Shown: one piece after another, positions 1 through 8,411 of the stretch
Layout: each line of letters opens with the position of its first letter
Numbering within the stretch: position 1 is the stretch's first letter
NCBI GenBank assembly: GCA_902496665.1
Contig: CABVBU010000029.1
Location: forward strand, 1 to 40,485
DNA: 40,485 bases
Direction of reading: 5' to 3'
Source: an uncultured Clostridium sp.
GTDB lineage: Bacteria; Bacillota; Clostridia; Lachnospirales; Lachnospiraceae
Notes under the pieces: generated by a model
The model's database searches: none
Seen by the model: only the letters and a program-made list of their open reading frames with translations
Told to the model about the DNA's origin: nothing
Position numbers and translations under genes: made by a program

Positions 1-116
1 TCTGCGCACTTGCTGCGCTGACCGTAAGAAAACCTAGGCTAAAAGGCAAAAATCCATCGGCGTAGCCGATTTGGAATGGATTTTTGCCTGTAACTGTGAA
101 GGTACTGAACAGTTAC
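1..116 (+). repeat. Dispersed MITE-like repeat, copy A (left end cut by window)
   Basis: A 33-nt block (1-33), a long hairpin (arms 45-57 and 76-88, inner stem ATCGGC/GCCGAT) and a short inverted repeat (90-97 with 109-116) form one structured unit. Its right end, 103-116, reads TACTGAACAGTTAC. The same unit occurs in opposite orientation at 40381-40485: the 33-nt block is identical, and the hairpin stem is kept although its bases differ. The end sequence of copy B is the inverted complement of what would bound copy A, so the complete element probably has 14-bp terminal inverted repeats. There is no coding capacity. From 117 to 212, between the repeat and tadA, I see nothing. Confidence 0.75.
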
Positions 117-212
117 ACTTATTTTATTTTTCTTCCGTAATTTTCATTGTTATATGAATTTGCTGTTGTGGGCTGTCATCGTTTTGATAAACGTGAGCAC
201 TCCAAATATTAT

Positions 213-755
213 TTAGGAATTAAGACCCTGCTTGTCTTCAGCTTCTTCTTTATTTGCTTCTTTCTGTGCCTGTTCCAGCTTCTTCCGCTTTCCTTCCTCC
301 CGCAGCGCTTTAAAAAAGTCCTTCAGCATCTGTGAGCATTCCTCGCCCAACAGACCTACTTCCGTCTCCACCTGATGGTTGAATCCGTCCTCGTGCAGCA
401 TGTCGAGCACGGATCCGGCGCAGCCGGCTTTCGGGTTCATACAGCCGATCACCACCTTGGGAATTCTCGCCTGAACGATGGCTCCGGCGCACATCGGACA
501 TGGCTCCAAGGTCACGTACATCGTACAGCCCTCTAATCTCCAATCGCCGAGAATACGGCAGGCCTTCCGCATCGCGATGATCTCCGCGTGGGCCAGTACG
601 TTTTTATCTACCGTCCGGCGGTTATATCCTCTCGCGATGATCCTTCCGTCATAGACGATCACGCAGCCGATGGGCACTTCCTTAAGCGCCGCCGCCTTTT
701 TTGCCTGACGGATCGCCTCTTTCATATAATGTTCTTCTATCGTCATTTTTCTCAT
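213..755 (-). CDS. tadA: tRNA-specific adenosine deaminase TadA
   Basis: It deaminates adenosine 34 to inosine in the anticodon of tRNA-Arg(ACG), in the cytosol. The 180-aa product has the cytidine/deoxycytidylate deaminase zinc signature: HAE at residues 56-58 (zinc ligand plus catalytic Glu) and PCPMC at 85-89. The frame stays open upstream to 887, but I start at 755: GTGGAG lies 6 nt upstream, and a promoter at 795-822 would place the transcript start after the longer start. About 28 residues at the C-terminus are highly charged (Lys/Glu rich) and look like a family-variable tail. In many Firmicutes the SRP RNA and dnaX follow tadA; here a repeat follows and the window ends. Confidence 0.93.
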   Translation of the reverse strand: MRKMTIEEHYMKEAIRQAKKAAALKEVPIGCVIVYDGRIIARGYNRRTVDKNVLAHAEIIAMRKACRILGDWRLEGCTMYVTLEPCPMCAGAIVQARIPKVVIGCMNPKAGCAGSVLDMLHEDGFNHQVETEVGLLGEECSQMLKDFFKALREEGKRKKLEQAQKEANKEEAEDKQGLNS

Positions 756-794
756 ACGTTTCTCCACTTCCTGTCGCTTTATCTCCTGCCCCTT

Positions 795-822
795 ATTGTA
801 CCGTATTTTTGATTTCTGACAA
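795..822 (-). promoter_or_regulatory. Putative sigma-A promoter of tadA
   Basis: On the minus strand TTGTCA (817-822) and TACAAT (795-800) are separated by 16 nt. Each differs from consensus at one position. The tadA RBS lies about 25 nt further on. Confidence 0.55.
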
Positions 823-981
823 GAGAAAATCGCCCGCCGTCCAGCATTCATTCCCCCTTCATGTGCAGAATGTCTAATAAATATCAATCTCGATTACAGC
901 TTCTGTTTGATTTGTCAATAAACATACAACTTTATCTAAAAAATGGTAAAAGTTGTTGAAAATCATGTTTCCAGTATGTTA

Positions 982-998
982 ATCTTGTATCACAAGAT
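982..998. promoter_or_regulatory. Operator-like perfect palindrome upstream of tctC
   Basis: ATCTTGT-ATC-ACAAGAT is a perfect 7-3-7 inverted repeat, 49 bp before the tctC start codon and just after a possible -35 (TTGAAA, 956-961). Size and place fit a site for a dimeric helix-turn-helix repressor. The GntR/LacI-type regulator at 5568-6686 is the obvious candidate, but that link is inference. Confidence 0.45.
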
Positions 999-1047
999 AC
1001 GAAAAAGGCGCTCATGAATCATCAAATTTTAACAAAGGAGAGGTAGT

Positions 1048-2010
1048 ATGAAGAAAAAATTATTAGCACTCGGTCTCGCCGTTATGACGGCGGCTATGTC
1101 ACTCGTGGGATGTTCGGAAAAAGCGGTTACATGGACAGTCACATGTCCCTGGGCTCCTTCCGGAGTCGCTGCTATGGTAAGCCAGAAGGCAGCAAGTCTT
1201 TCCAATACTTATTCTGATAAGATCATTCTCGTCGCTGACGCAGTAAAAGGTGACGCGGCAACGGTAAACAGCTGGGTTGCTCAAACGAAAGCAAACGATC
1301 CGGAGCTCGTTTTCGCAGGTGAGGGCCTTTTCTCCATCACCTCCATTCTTGATCCGGCAAAGATGCAGTTCACTTACGATGATTTCGAATTCGTTGAGAA
1401 CCTGTATTCCTCCGTTTTCGTTATGTCTGCTGATTCCAAGCTCAATATCAAGAATATTGATGATCTGAAGACATACATGGAGGCAGGAAATCAAATCTCC
1501 GTCGCCGCAAACGGCGCAACCGGTTCTGAAGCATTCCTCGCAGCCGCATTATTCGGCTCCATGGGATATGGCGACCAGATCAAGATCGTCGCTTACAGCT
1601 CCGCTGCTGAAGCTGCACAGGCTGTCGCAAAGGGTGAGACAAACTTCGCAGTCTCCCACCAGTCCCAGATCCTTGAAACTTACCAGCAGGGCGGCGTTAC
1701 CATCGTGTGCGCGTTCGACGGTGAAGACATTGCCGATGGTCCGTTCGCAGGTGTTGAGGGTGTTGGCAAATACGGTTATCCATACTTCAGAAACCGCTGC
1801 CTGATCCTTGCGAGAAAAGGCACTGACGCGAAGAAGGTTGCCGAGTTAAAAGACCTCTATGACAAGATCCTCGCAGATAAGAGCGTTACTGAGTGGCTTT
1901 CCGACACGATGCTTCTTGAAGTTGATACGATGACAAATGATCAGGTTCTTGAACATATCCAGAATGTACAGGATATCGTAAATGAGTACAAAGACCTGGT
2001 TGTCCAGTAA
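1048..2010 (+). CDS. tctC: Tripartite tricarboxylate transporter substrate-binding lipoprotein (TctC/Bug family)
   Basis: Extracytoplasmic solute receptor of a TTT-type secondary importer; the family usually binds carboxylates and related organic anions. The 320-aa product starts with a lipoprotein signal (KKK n-region, hydrophobic stretch, lipobox LVGC with Cys22), so it should be anchored on the outer face of the membrane. The rest has the Bug-type two-lobe layout, with an early TVTCPWAPSG segment where the family has its ligand-binding loop. AAAGGAGAGG precedes the ATG. It is first in the tctC-tctB-tctA-sulfatase operon; a strong hairpin follows at 2027-2050. The substrate is unknown; the linked sulfatase suggests a sulfated anion. 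Confidence 0.88.
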   Translation: MKKKLLALGLAVMTAAMSLVGCSEKAVTWTVTCPWAPSGVAAMVSQKAASLSNTYSDKIILVADAVKGDAATVNSWVAQTKANDPELVFAGEGLFSITSILDPAKMQFTYDDFEFVENLYSSVFVMSADSKLNIKNIDDLKTYMEAGNQISVAANGATGSEAFLAAALFGSMGYGDQIKIVAYSSAAEAAQAVAKGETNFAVSHQSQILETYQQGGVTIVCAFDGEDIADGPFAGVEGVGKYGYPYFRNRCLILARKGTDAKKVAELKDLYDKILADKSVTEWLSDTMLLEVDTMTNDQVLEHIQNVQDIVNEYKDLVVQ

Positions 2011-2026
2011 ATAACTTTTCAAAACC

Positions 2027-2050
2027 GGGATGCTGCAAAAGCGGCATCCC
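2027..2050 (+). terminator. Intercistronic hairpin between tctC and tctB
   Basis: GGGATGCTGC pairs with GCGGCATCCC (10 bp, one G-U) around an AAAA loop, followed by a short T-rich stretch (ACTTTTATT). The imperfect T tract suggests partial termination or a 3'-end stabiliser that favours the binding-protein mRNA over the membrane subunits. Confidence 0.6.
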
Positions 2051-2109
2051 ACTTTTATTCTATGTTGCCGGATATCCTGCGGCATGTTCCGCGGAAAGGA
2101 GAAAATCTT

Positions 2110-2610
2110 ATGTTTAACGAGAAAAAATTAGATGAACTCGCAGCACGCATGAAGGAAAAAGAGATCTCGATCCCGACCGACCTCGCCGGATCCATCCTGT
2201 TCTTTCTCCTGGGCGCTGCCCTGTTTTTCCTGCTGCCGTCCCAGGTGCCGATCTCTGAAAATGATGTCGTGAATGGGCGCGTCTTCCCAAAGCTTCTTTT
2301 TTCACTCATGATGATCTGCAGTGCAATCCTGATCATCCAGAATGTCATCAAAATTTCAAAAAAACAGCCGGTCCAGGTCAGCACCTTTAATCTTCTGACT
2401 GAGGTGAAGGCACTCATGATCCTGGCGATCCTTTTTATCACTTATTTCATCTGCCGGATCACGGATCTGTTTGTTCTGGGCGCAGTTTTCTGTTCCATCG
2501 CGTTCCTTGTCTATTTCCGCTGCAAAAAGCGGTCCTACTATGCGATCACCATCGGAATGGCAGTGCTCATCTGGGCGGCATTCCGTTTCGGTCTGAACGT
2601 AAAATTCTAG
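2110..2610 (+). CDS. tctB: TTT transporter small membrane subunit TctB
   Basis: Small, poorly conserved membrane subunit of the tripartite tricarboxylate transporter. The 166-aa product has an N-terminal amphipathic region followed by four hydrophobic segments (about 22-40, 62-80, 97-127 and 140-160), as is usual for TctB. I start at 2110, where AAAGGAG lies 8 nt upstream; the in-frame ATG at 2062 has no ribosome binding site and would add 16 residues before it. The gene sits between tctC and tctA, 17 nt before tctA. Recognition rests mainly on topology and position. Confidence 0.82.
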   Translation: MFNEKKLDELAARMKEKEISIPTDLAGSILFFLLGAALFFLLPSQVPISENDVVNGRVFPKLLFSLMMICSAILIIQNVIKISKKQPVQVSTFNLLTEVKALMILAILFITYFICRITDLFVLGAVFCSIAFLVYFRCKKRSYYAITIGMAVLIWAAFRFGLNVKF

Positions 2611-2626
2611 AAAGGAGGAACAGAAC

Positions 2627-4123
2627 ATGCTCCAATATATCATCCCTGCTATGAAAATGCTGTTTACCGTTGAGAACTTCATCTGGATCAACCTGGGTGT
2701 CTTCATTGGTTCTGTCTTCGCGGCGATCCCCGGTCTGACCGTTATTCTCTGCATCATCCTGTTCCTGCCGTTTACCTACAAGATGACGGCGATCCCCGGC
2801 ATGATGTTTCTTCTTGGAATCTACTGTGCCGGCGGATACGGCGGCAGCGTATCTGCAATTCTGATCAATACACCGGGTACTCCCCACGCGGCGACCACCA
2901 TGCTGGATGGTCATCCGATGTCAGAAAAAGGCCGTACCAAGGCAGCGTTGAAGATTGCCCTTTACGCGTCCACCTTCGGCGGGATCTTCTCCGCACTGAC
3001 TCTTTTATTTCTGGCTCCCCAGGTTGCAAAGGTCGCAGCAAACATCGGAACTGCCGAGTACTTCCTTGTCTGTGTCTTTGGGCTCACGATCATCGCCGGA
3101 ATCTCCGGAAAAAGCATGATCAAAGGGATCATCTCCGCCTGCCTGGGCTTATTTATCTCCTGCATCGGCGCTGACCCGCAAACAAGCTATGACCGGTTTA
3201 CCTTCGGAATTTCCAGACTTTATCTCGGACTTGATCTGGCGATCTGCCTCATCGGTCTCTTTGCCCTGATCGAGATCCTGAAAAAGGCGGAGTTAAAACC
3301 GGACCGTCTGAAGCTTGACACCTCAAAGATCATGGATGACGGAAAGATCACAAAGGACGAGTACAAGCGCATGGCCCGCCCGGCGCTGCTTTCTTCCATC
3401 ATCGGTGTCATCATCGGAATCATTCCGGGCACCGGCGCTTCCATGGCATCCTGGTTCAGCTATGACGTAGCGAAAAACATGTCCAAACATAAAGAAGAAT
3501 TCGGTCACGGCTCCGTTGAGGGAATCGCAGCGGCAGAAAGCGCCAACAACGCGGTTACCGGTGCTACACTGATCCCGCTTCTTACACTCGGCATCCCAGG
3601 TGACGGCTGTGTCGCGATCATGCTCTCCGCACTTATGATCAATGGGCTGAATCCTGGTTTGAGCCTGTTTACGACCCAGGGCGATATCATGTACGCCATC
3701 ATGCTCGGACTGCTCTTCGTCAACCTGTTCATGCTTTTACAGGGCAAATATCTGACAAAGCTTTTTGCCAAAGTCGTATCGATCCCGCAGGAGATCCTGA
3801 CTCCGATCATCGTGATCTTCTGCTTTGCAGGCGCTTACTCTGTCAATAAATCTTACTTTGACGTTGCTGTTACCCTGACGTTCGCAGTCATTGCATGGCT
3901 CCTCTATAAACTCGATTTTCCGACTGTTCCGATTCTGCTCGGTCTTGTTCTCGGAAACATGACAGAGACAAACTTCCGCCGGGCACTCCTGATCTCAGAA
4001 GGAAATCCTTCCATTTTTGTCAGCAGTCCATACTGCATCGCGTTTATCATCCTGATCATCGGCGCTGTCGCAATGATCATCCGAAGCAAATTACGGGACC
4101 GGAACGTTCAGAAAGGGGCTTAA
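2627..4123 (+). CDS. tctA: TTT transporter large membrane subunit TctA
   Basis: Main translocation subunit of the importer, with 11-12 membrane segments over 498 aa. Both family signature repeats are present. The first is near residues 30-100 (IPGLTV, then GGSVSAILINTPGTPHAATT and DGHPMSEKG). The second is near 260-350 (IIPGTGASMASW, then AESANNAVTGATLIPLLTLG and IPGDGCVA). AAAGGAGG lies 8 nt before the ATG. Its last codons contain the ribosome binding site of the sulfatase, whose ATG begins 2 nt after this stop, so the two are probably translationally coupled. This ties sulfatase production to the importer. The substrate cannot be read from the sequence. Confidence 0.93.
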   Translation: MLQYIIPAMKMLFTVENFIWINLGVFIGSVFAAIPGLTVILCIILFLPFTYKMTAIPGMMFLLGIYCAGGYGGSVSAILINTPGTPHAATTMLDGHPMSEKGRTKAALKIALYASTFGGIFSALTLLFLAPQVAKVAANIGTAEYFLVCVFGLTIIAGISGKSMIKGIISACLGLFISCIGADPQTSYDRFTFGISRLYLGLDLAICLIGLFALIEILKKAELKPDRLKLDTSKIMDDGKITKDEYKRMARPALLSSIIGVIIGIIPGTGASMASWFSYDVAKNMSKHKEEFGHGSVEGIAAAESANNAVTGATLIPLLTLGIPGDGCVAIMLSALMINGLNPGLSLFTTQGDIMYAIMLGLLFVNLFMLLQGKYLTKLFAKVVSIPQEILTPIIVIFCFAGAYSVNKSYFDVAVTLTFAVIAWLLYKLDFPTVPILLGLVLGNMTETNFRRALLISEGNPSIFVSSPYCIAFIILIIGAVAMIIRSKLRDRNVQKGA

Positions 4124-4125
4124 CC

Positions 4126-5484
4126 ATGAGAGAAAACATCATCTTCTATTTTACTGACCAGCAGAGGGCAGATACCTGCGGCTGTTTTGGACAGCCGTTA
4201 GATATCACTCCGAATCTCGACACACTGGCTGCGGGCGGTGTAAAATTCGACAACGCCTTTTCCCCGCAGCCGGTATGCGGTCCCTGCCGGGCATTATTCC
4301 AGACCGGAAAGTATCCGACAGAAACAGGCTGTTTCCGCAACAATATCATGCTTCCGAAGAACGTAAAAACTCTCGCGAATTATATCGAAGAAGCCGGTTA
4401 CGAGACCGCTTACATCGGAAAATGGCATCTCGCAAGCGACGGTGAGCTTGAAAAACCGCCGACCATCGATCACACGGTCACCGCTGTGCCGAAGGAGCTC
4501 CGCGGCGGATATACCGGATTCTGGCGGGCGGCTGATGTACTGGAATTCACCTCCCATGGATATGACGGATATGTGTTTGATGAGAACAATAACCGGATTG
4601 ATTTTAAGGGTTACAGACCGGACTGCATCACAGACCTGGCGCTTCAATTCTTTGATCAGTATGACCGGAAAAAGCCGTTTTTCATGACGATCTCCCAGAT
4701 CGAACCACACCACCAGAATGACCACAATCACTACGAAGGACCTATCGGTTCCAAAGAGAAATTTAAAGATTTCGTTCTTCCGGGCGATCTATCCGCTTTA
4801 AAGGGCAATGCCGCCGAAGAATATCCGGACTATCTCGGTCAGTGCGCAAGTCTTGACAAGAATCTCGGAAGACTTGTGGACCGTCTGAAAAAAGAGGGAC
4901 TTTACGACAACACGGTGATCATCTTTGCCTCCGATCATGGATCCCATTTTAAGACCAGAAACACGGACGAGCATTTAAACGGCTATGATGACTACAAGCG
5001 CAGCTGTCATGATGCCGCCACCCATGTTCCGCTCGTGATCGCCGGCGGCGCGTTTCAGGGTGGAAAGGAGATCACGGACCTCGTCAGCACGGAAAGTCTT
5101 CCGAAGACGATCCTGGCCATCGCCGGGGTCGATGTCGGCGATGCCATGATCGGTGAGAATCTTCTTGACGTAGTTCAGGGAAAGACCGATAATAGAGCTA
5201 ACGAAGTTTATTCGCAGATCTCCGAAAGCCGTGTCGGTCGTTCGATCCGCACCGCGGACTACATGTACGCAGTCTATGCACCTGGAAAGAACGGCGGGGA
5301 ATACGCGTCCGCAGACCTCTACGCAGACGATTTTCTCTACGATCTGAAAAAGGATCCATATGAACTTACAAATCTGATCCATGACCATGCTTACGACTCT
5401 GTTCGTCTGAAAATGAGGGAGAAGCTGCTCGCATGGATCGAAAAAGCGGAGCATACGCGGCCAGTAATCGTTGATCAGGCATAA
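4126..5484 (+). CDS. Cytosolic Cys-type sulfatase (alkaline-phosphatase superfamily)
   Basis: Hydrolyses a sulfate ester using a formylglycine made from cysteine. The FGly motif is complete: CGPCR at 51-55, extended by ALFQTG (C-x-P-C-R-x4-T-G). Other conserved parts are TDQQRAD at 10-16 (metal-binding region), GKWH at 98-101 and SDHG at 269-272 (Asp/His metal ligands). The length (452 aa) is normal. There is no signal peptide or membrane segment, so the enzyme acts in the cytosol, unlike most secreted glycan sulfatases of gut bacteria. It is coupled to tctA upstream, and its maturase is two genes downstream. Substrate unknown: residues before the active site do not match choline sulfatase (CxPAR type). 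The imported substrate is probably small and anionic (inference). Confidence 0.92.
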   Translation: MRENIIFYFTDQQRADTCGCFGQPLDITPNLDTLAAGGVKFDNAFSPQPVCGPCRALFQTGKYPTETGCFRNNIMLPKNVKTLANYIEEAGYETAYIGKWHLASDGELEKPPTIDHTVTAVPKELRGGYTGFWRAADVLEFTSHGYDGYVFDENNNRIDFKGYRPDCITDLALQFFDQYDRKKPFFMTISQIEPHHQNDHNHYEGPIGSKEKFKDFVLPGDLSALKGNAAEEYPDYLGQCASLDKNLGRLVDRLKKEGLYDNTVIIFASDHGSHFKTRNTDEHLNGYDDYKRSCHDAATHVPLVIAGGAFQGGKEITDLVSTESLPKTILAIAGVDVGDAMIGENLLDVVQGKTDNRANEVYSQISESRVGRSIRTADYMYAVYAPGKNGGEYASADLYADDFLYDLKKDPYELTNLIHDHAYDSVRLKMREKLLAWIEKAEHTRPVIVDQA

Positions 5485-5510
5485 TACCGCAGAACAATCG
5501 GAGATGAATC

Positions 5511-5552
5511 ATCCGGCAGGACATGCTGTCAGTGTGTTTTGCCGGATTTTTG
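5511..5552 (+). terminator. Rho-independent terminator after the sulfatase gene
   Basis: ATCCGGCA (5511-5518) pairs with TGCCGGAT (5540-5547), followed by TTTTTG. The RBS of the regulator gene starts immediately after, so transcription of the regulator by read-through is likely partial. Confidence 0.65.
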
Positions 5553-5567
5553 TCAGGAGGATTCCAT

Positions 5568-6686
5568 ATGCTGGATTCTGGTATGCAGCTGGGTCGGAAA
5601 AAGGCCGACAAAATTTATAACTGGCTTCGGGCTTATATCGATGAAAATAAGTTTTCTTCCAACCAGAAGCTTCCATCCGAAAACGAGCTCTGCCGCAGGC
5701 TGGACGTGAGCCGCGAGACGGTGCGCGCCGCCATGACGCGTCTCGCTGAGGAAGATCTCGTGACCCGTGTCAAGGGAAGCGGCACTTACATCAATAAAGA
5801 GGCCGCTGTTTCCGGTCCCGCAAGGAGCTTAAACGCCGAGTATAAGATCGGGCTCATCCTGCAGGGACAGGATTCCCACGCTAACTCCCGCCTGATCGAC
5901 GGGATCCGGGACGTGATGTCCGATACGGACGTAGATCTTCAGATCTTTTTTACGGACAACAAATTTTCCAACGAGAGAAATTGTCTCGATGTGGTAGCAC
6001 ACCAGGGATTTGACGGGTTTATTGTGGACGGTGTAAAGGCAAGCCTCTTAAATCCCAATCTGGACTGCTACCGGAATATTTTTGCGAAAAAGATTCCCGT
6101 CATCTTTTACAATAACTATTATAAAGAGCTGAATTACCCTCGTGTGATCAACAATGACTACAAGTGTGCCCGCGAACTGATCGGTCTCCTAACCAGAGCC
6201 GGTCACAAAAAAATTGCCGGGATCTTTGTCTACGACAACTATCAGAGTATTGAAAAATTCCGCGGCTATGTCGGAGCACTCCGCAGCGCAGGGTTAAAAT
6301 TTGAAGACGACTACATTAAATGGTGTATTTCCAACGAGGCCCATGCCGACGGCTTTTACAAGGAGATTGGCAAATTCCTTAAAGGTCTTCCTAAGTGTAC
6401 CGCCATCGTCTGCTGCAACTACATGATCCTGCAATCTGTCCTGCGGTTTCTTCAGGAGACCAGAAAGTCCGTCCCGGAAGATTACTCCCTGGTCTGCTTC
6501 GACTATTCCGGTCAGGACTGGGAACACAGTGGAATTACCTGTTCCATTCATCCAGGTTATGATATGGGAATCCAGGTAGGAAAACGCCTGCTGAAGATGA
6601 TCCAGAATCATGAATACTGCGGAAATGGATACTCATATCTCATGGATCTGCGGATCTACGAGGGGCGTTCCATCCGGAAATTATGA
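5568..6686 (+). CDS. GntR/LacI-type (AraR-like) transcriptional regulator
   Basis: The 372-aa protein has an N-terminal GntR winged helix (about residues 10-75, including KLPSENELCRRLDVSRETVR, the usual GntR recognition helix). A periplasmic-binding-protein/LacI-like effector domain follows (about 88-372). AraR of Bacillus has the same architecture, and such proteins normally repress neighbouring catabolic genes until a sugar-like ligand binds. I start at 5568, where AGGAGG lies 7 nt upstream; the in-frame ATG at 5523 lies inside the terminator loop. It stands between the sulfatase and its maturase, so it probably controls this cluster, perhaps through the palindrome at 982-998. The ligand is unknown. 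Confidence 0.88.
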   Translation: MLDSGMQLGRKKADKIYNWLRAYIDENKFSSNQKLPSENELCRRLDVSRETVRAAMTRLAEEDLVTRVKGSGTYINKEAAVSGPARSLNAEYKIGLILQGQDSHANSRLIDGIRDVMSDTDVDLQIFFTDNKFSNERNCLDVVAHQGFDGFIVDGVKASLLNPNLDCYRNIFAKKIPVIFYNNYYKELNYPRVINNDYKCARELIGLLTRAGHKKIAGIFVYDNYQSIEKFRGYVGALRSAGLKFEDDYIKWCISNEAHADGFYKEIGKFLKGLPKCTAIVCCNYMILQSVLRFLQETRKSVPEDYSLVCFDYSGQDWEHSGITCSIHPGYDMGIQVGKRLLKMIQNHEYCGNGYSYLMDLRIYEGRSIRKL

Positions 6687-6729
6687 TATAATGAGTCCAA
6701 AAGAAAAATGTTTTGAGGGGAGCAAAACT

Positions 6730-7833
6730 ATGAAACACCTGACCATCATGCTGAAACCGGCATCTTCACTCTGCAATCTACGCTGTAAATACTGTTTTTA
6801 CGCGGATATTACGAGTCTCAGGGAGGTTTCCTCTTTCGGAGTCATGGAAGAGTCCACTATGCGCTCCGTCATCGACCATATATTTATGGATCTTGATGAC
6901 GGCGACTATCTCACGCTGTCGTTTCAGGGCGGTGAACCGATGCTTGCGGGACTTTCCTTTTACCGGAATCTGGTACAGTATATTGCGGGGAAAAAGCGGA
7001 ATATCCATGTAAACTATACTCTTCAGACAAACGGAATTCTTCTGGATGATGACTGGTGCAGGTTTCTTGCCGAATACGGGTTTCTCATCGGAATCTCTCT
7101 GGATATTCTCCCGGAAAGCCACGACGCGGTCCGGGTCGACGCATCTGGGCAGGGAACGTATGAGCAGGTTCTTCATTCGATTTCCCTGTTTAAGAAATAT
7201 CGCATCGAACATAACGTGCTCTGCACCCTGACAAAACAGACGGCAAGACATCCCGCAAAGGTCTGGGCACAGATCAAAAAGCTGGACCTGGCTTATGTGC
7301 AGTTTACCCCATGCCTTGGAGATCTCGCTTCTCCCGGAGCTTCCGCATATGCCCTGACTCCGGAACGTTTTTTTCACTTTTATTCGGATCTTTTTGATCT
7401 CTGGTACCGGGATTTCGCCGCAGGAAATTACCGAAGCATCAAGCTGTTTGACGATCTTCTCCAGCTGATCGCGAAGGGACTTGTGACTTCCTGCGGGATC
7501 GGCGGACACTGCCAGCCACAGATCGTCGTTGAAGCGGACGGAAGCGCCTATCCCTGTGATTTCTACTGTCTCGACCAGTTCCGGCTCGGCAGCCTGACTT
7601 CGGATTCTCTGCGGATGATCTACGAACGTTCTGCTGTGTCTCCATGCAAAACCAGGGATCCGCTCCCGGAATTATGTTCCGGCTGTCAATACCGAAAATT
7701 CTGCGGCGGCGGATGTAAGCGCATGCAGAGGGAAACCGCCTGCATGCCGGGTGATACGTTCTGTGGTTATCAGGCGCTTCTAGACCATGCGCTCCGCCCG
7801 CTCATGCAGATTGCTGCCGGCATATCCGGCTAA
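6730..7833 (+). CDS. Anaerobic sulfatase-maturating enzyme (radical SAM, anSME)
   Basis: Oxidises the active-site Cys of the sulfatase to C-alpha-formylglycine using S-adenosylmethionine, without oxygen. The 367-aa product has the radical-SAM motif C15-x3-C19-x2-C22 (CNLRCKYCF), FQGGEP, and the TNG strand. A SPASM domain follows with the cysteines needed for two auxiliary 4Fe-4S clusters (SCGIGGHC, YPCDFYC, LCSGC, FCGGGC). LFDDLLQ matches the region holding the catalytic Asp of the Clostridium perfringens enzyme, to which the whole protein aligns well. I start at 6730 behind GAGGGGAG. It is 43 nt after the regulator and 11 nt before the ChrA pair. Its partner is the Cys-type sulfatase at 4126-5484. 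Confidence 0.93.
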   Translation: MKHLTIMLKPASSLCNLRCKYCFYADITSLREVSSFGVMEESTMRSVIDHIFMDLDDGDYLTLSFQGGEPMLAGLSFYRNLVQYIAGKKRNIHVNYTLQTNGILLDDDWCRFLAEYGFLIGISLDILPESHDAVRVDASGQGTYEQVLHSISLFKKYRIEHNVLCTLTKQTARHPAKVWAQIKKLDLAYVQFTPCLGDLASPGASAYALTPERFFHFYSDLFDLWYRDFAAGNYRSIKLFDDLLQLIAKGLVTSCGIGGHCQPQIVVEADGSAYPCDFYCLDQFRLGSLTSDSLRMIYERSAVSPCKTRDPLPELCSGCQYRKFCGGGCKRMQRETACMPGDTFCGYQALLDHALRPLMQIAAGISG

Positions 7834-7844
7834 AAGGAATAATT

Positions 7845-8411
7845 ATGGAAAATAGAAAGAAAATTCTTATGAAGCTTTTCGTCTCGACCCTGTATCTCAG
7901 CGCTTTTACGTTCGGCGGGGGATATGTGATCGTGACCTTGATGAAGAAAAAATTTGTAGATGAATATCACTGGATCGAGGAGAACGAGATGTTGGATCTC
8001 GTTGCGATCGCGCAGTCAGCTCCGGGACCCATCGCCGTCAACGGGGCAATCGTGGTCGGTTATAAACTGGCCGGGATGACCGGCGTGATCACGGCGATCA
8101 TCGGCACGATCATCCCTCCGTTTCTCATTATCTCCCTGATCTCGGTCTGCTACAACGCATTCCGCGACAACTTTATCGTCAGCCAGATGCTTTCCGGCAT
8201 GCAGGCCGGTGTCGGGGCTGTGATCGCCTCTGTGACATATGAGATGGGGGCGGGGATCGTCCATGGGAAGAACGCCGTCTCCATGTGCATCATGGCTGGC
8301 GCTTTTCTTGCTTCCTGCGTTTTTCATGTCAACGTCGTCTTCGTTGTCATCGCCTGCGGGCTGATCGGTGCGCTGCGGACACTTGCGGCGGAAAGGAGAG
8401 CAAAAAAATGA
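7845..8411 (+). CDS. ChrA-family transporter, first half-size subunit
   Basis: Short-chain CHR family protein (188 aa, about six hydrophobic segments). It carries the family motifs TFGGGY at its N-terminus and SAPGPIAVN at about residues 62-70. Short CHR proteins occur as adjacent pairs that act together, as ChrS/ChrT do in Bacillus subtilis; the family exports chromate, and its natural substrate is thought to be a related oxyanion such as sulfate. AAAAGGA precedes the ATG, and its last codon overlaps the start of the next gene by ATGA. In this cluster, export of sulfate released by the cytosolic sulfatase is a plausible role, but that is inference. Confidence 0.9.
   Translation: MENRKKILMKLFVSTLYLSAFTFGGGYVIVTLMKKKFVDEYHWIEENEMLDLVAIAQSAPGPIAVNGAIVVGYKLAGMTGVITAIIGTIIPPFLIISLISVCYNAFRDNFIVSQMLSGMQAGVGAVIASVTYEMGAGIVHGKNAVSMCIMAGAFLASCVFHVNVVFVVIACGLIGALRTLAAERRAKK

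Noticed and set aside
117..212. SRP RNA downstream of tadA, as in many Firmicutes
   Set aside because: The space is too short, and no GGTGCT...GGAA-type Alu or helix 8 motif is visible.
4126..5484. Choline sulfatase, because of the nearby importer and small-substrate context
   Set aside because: The active-site motif is CGPCR rather than the CAPAR-type motif of choline sulfatases, and no betaine genes are nearby.
6687..6692. A perfect TATAAT just before the sulfatase maturase gene, as an internal promoter
   Set aside because: No acceptable -35 is found at 16-18 nt, and the maturase lies 43 nt after the regulator gene as part of the same transcript.
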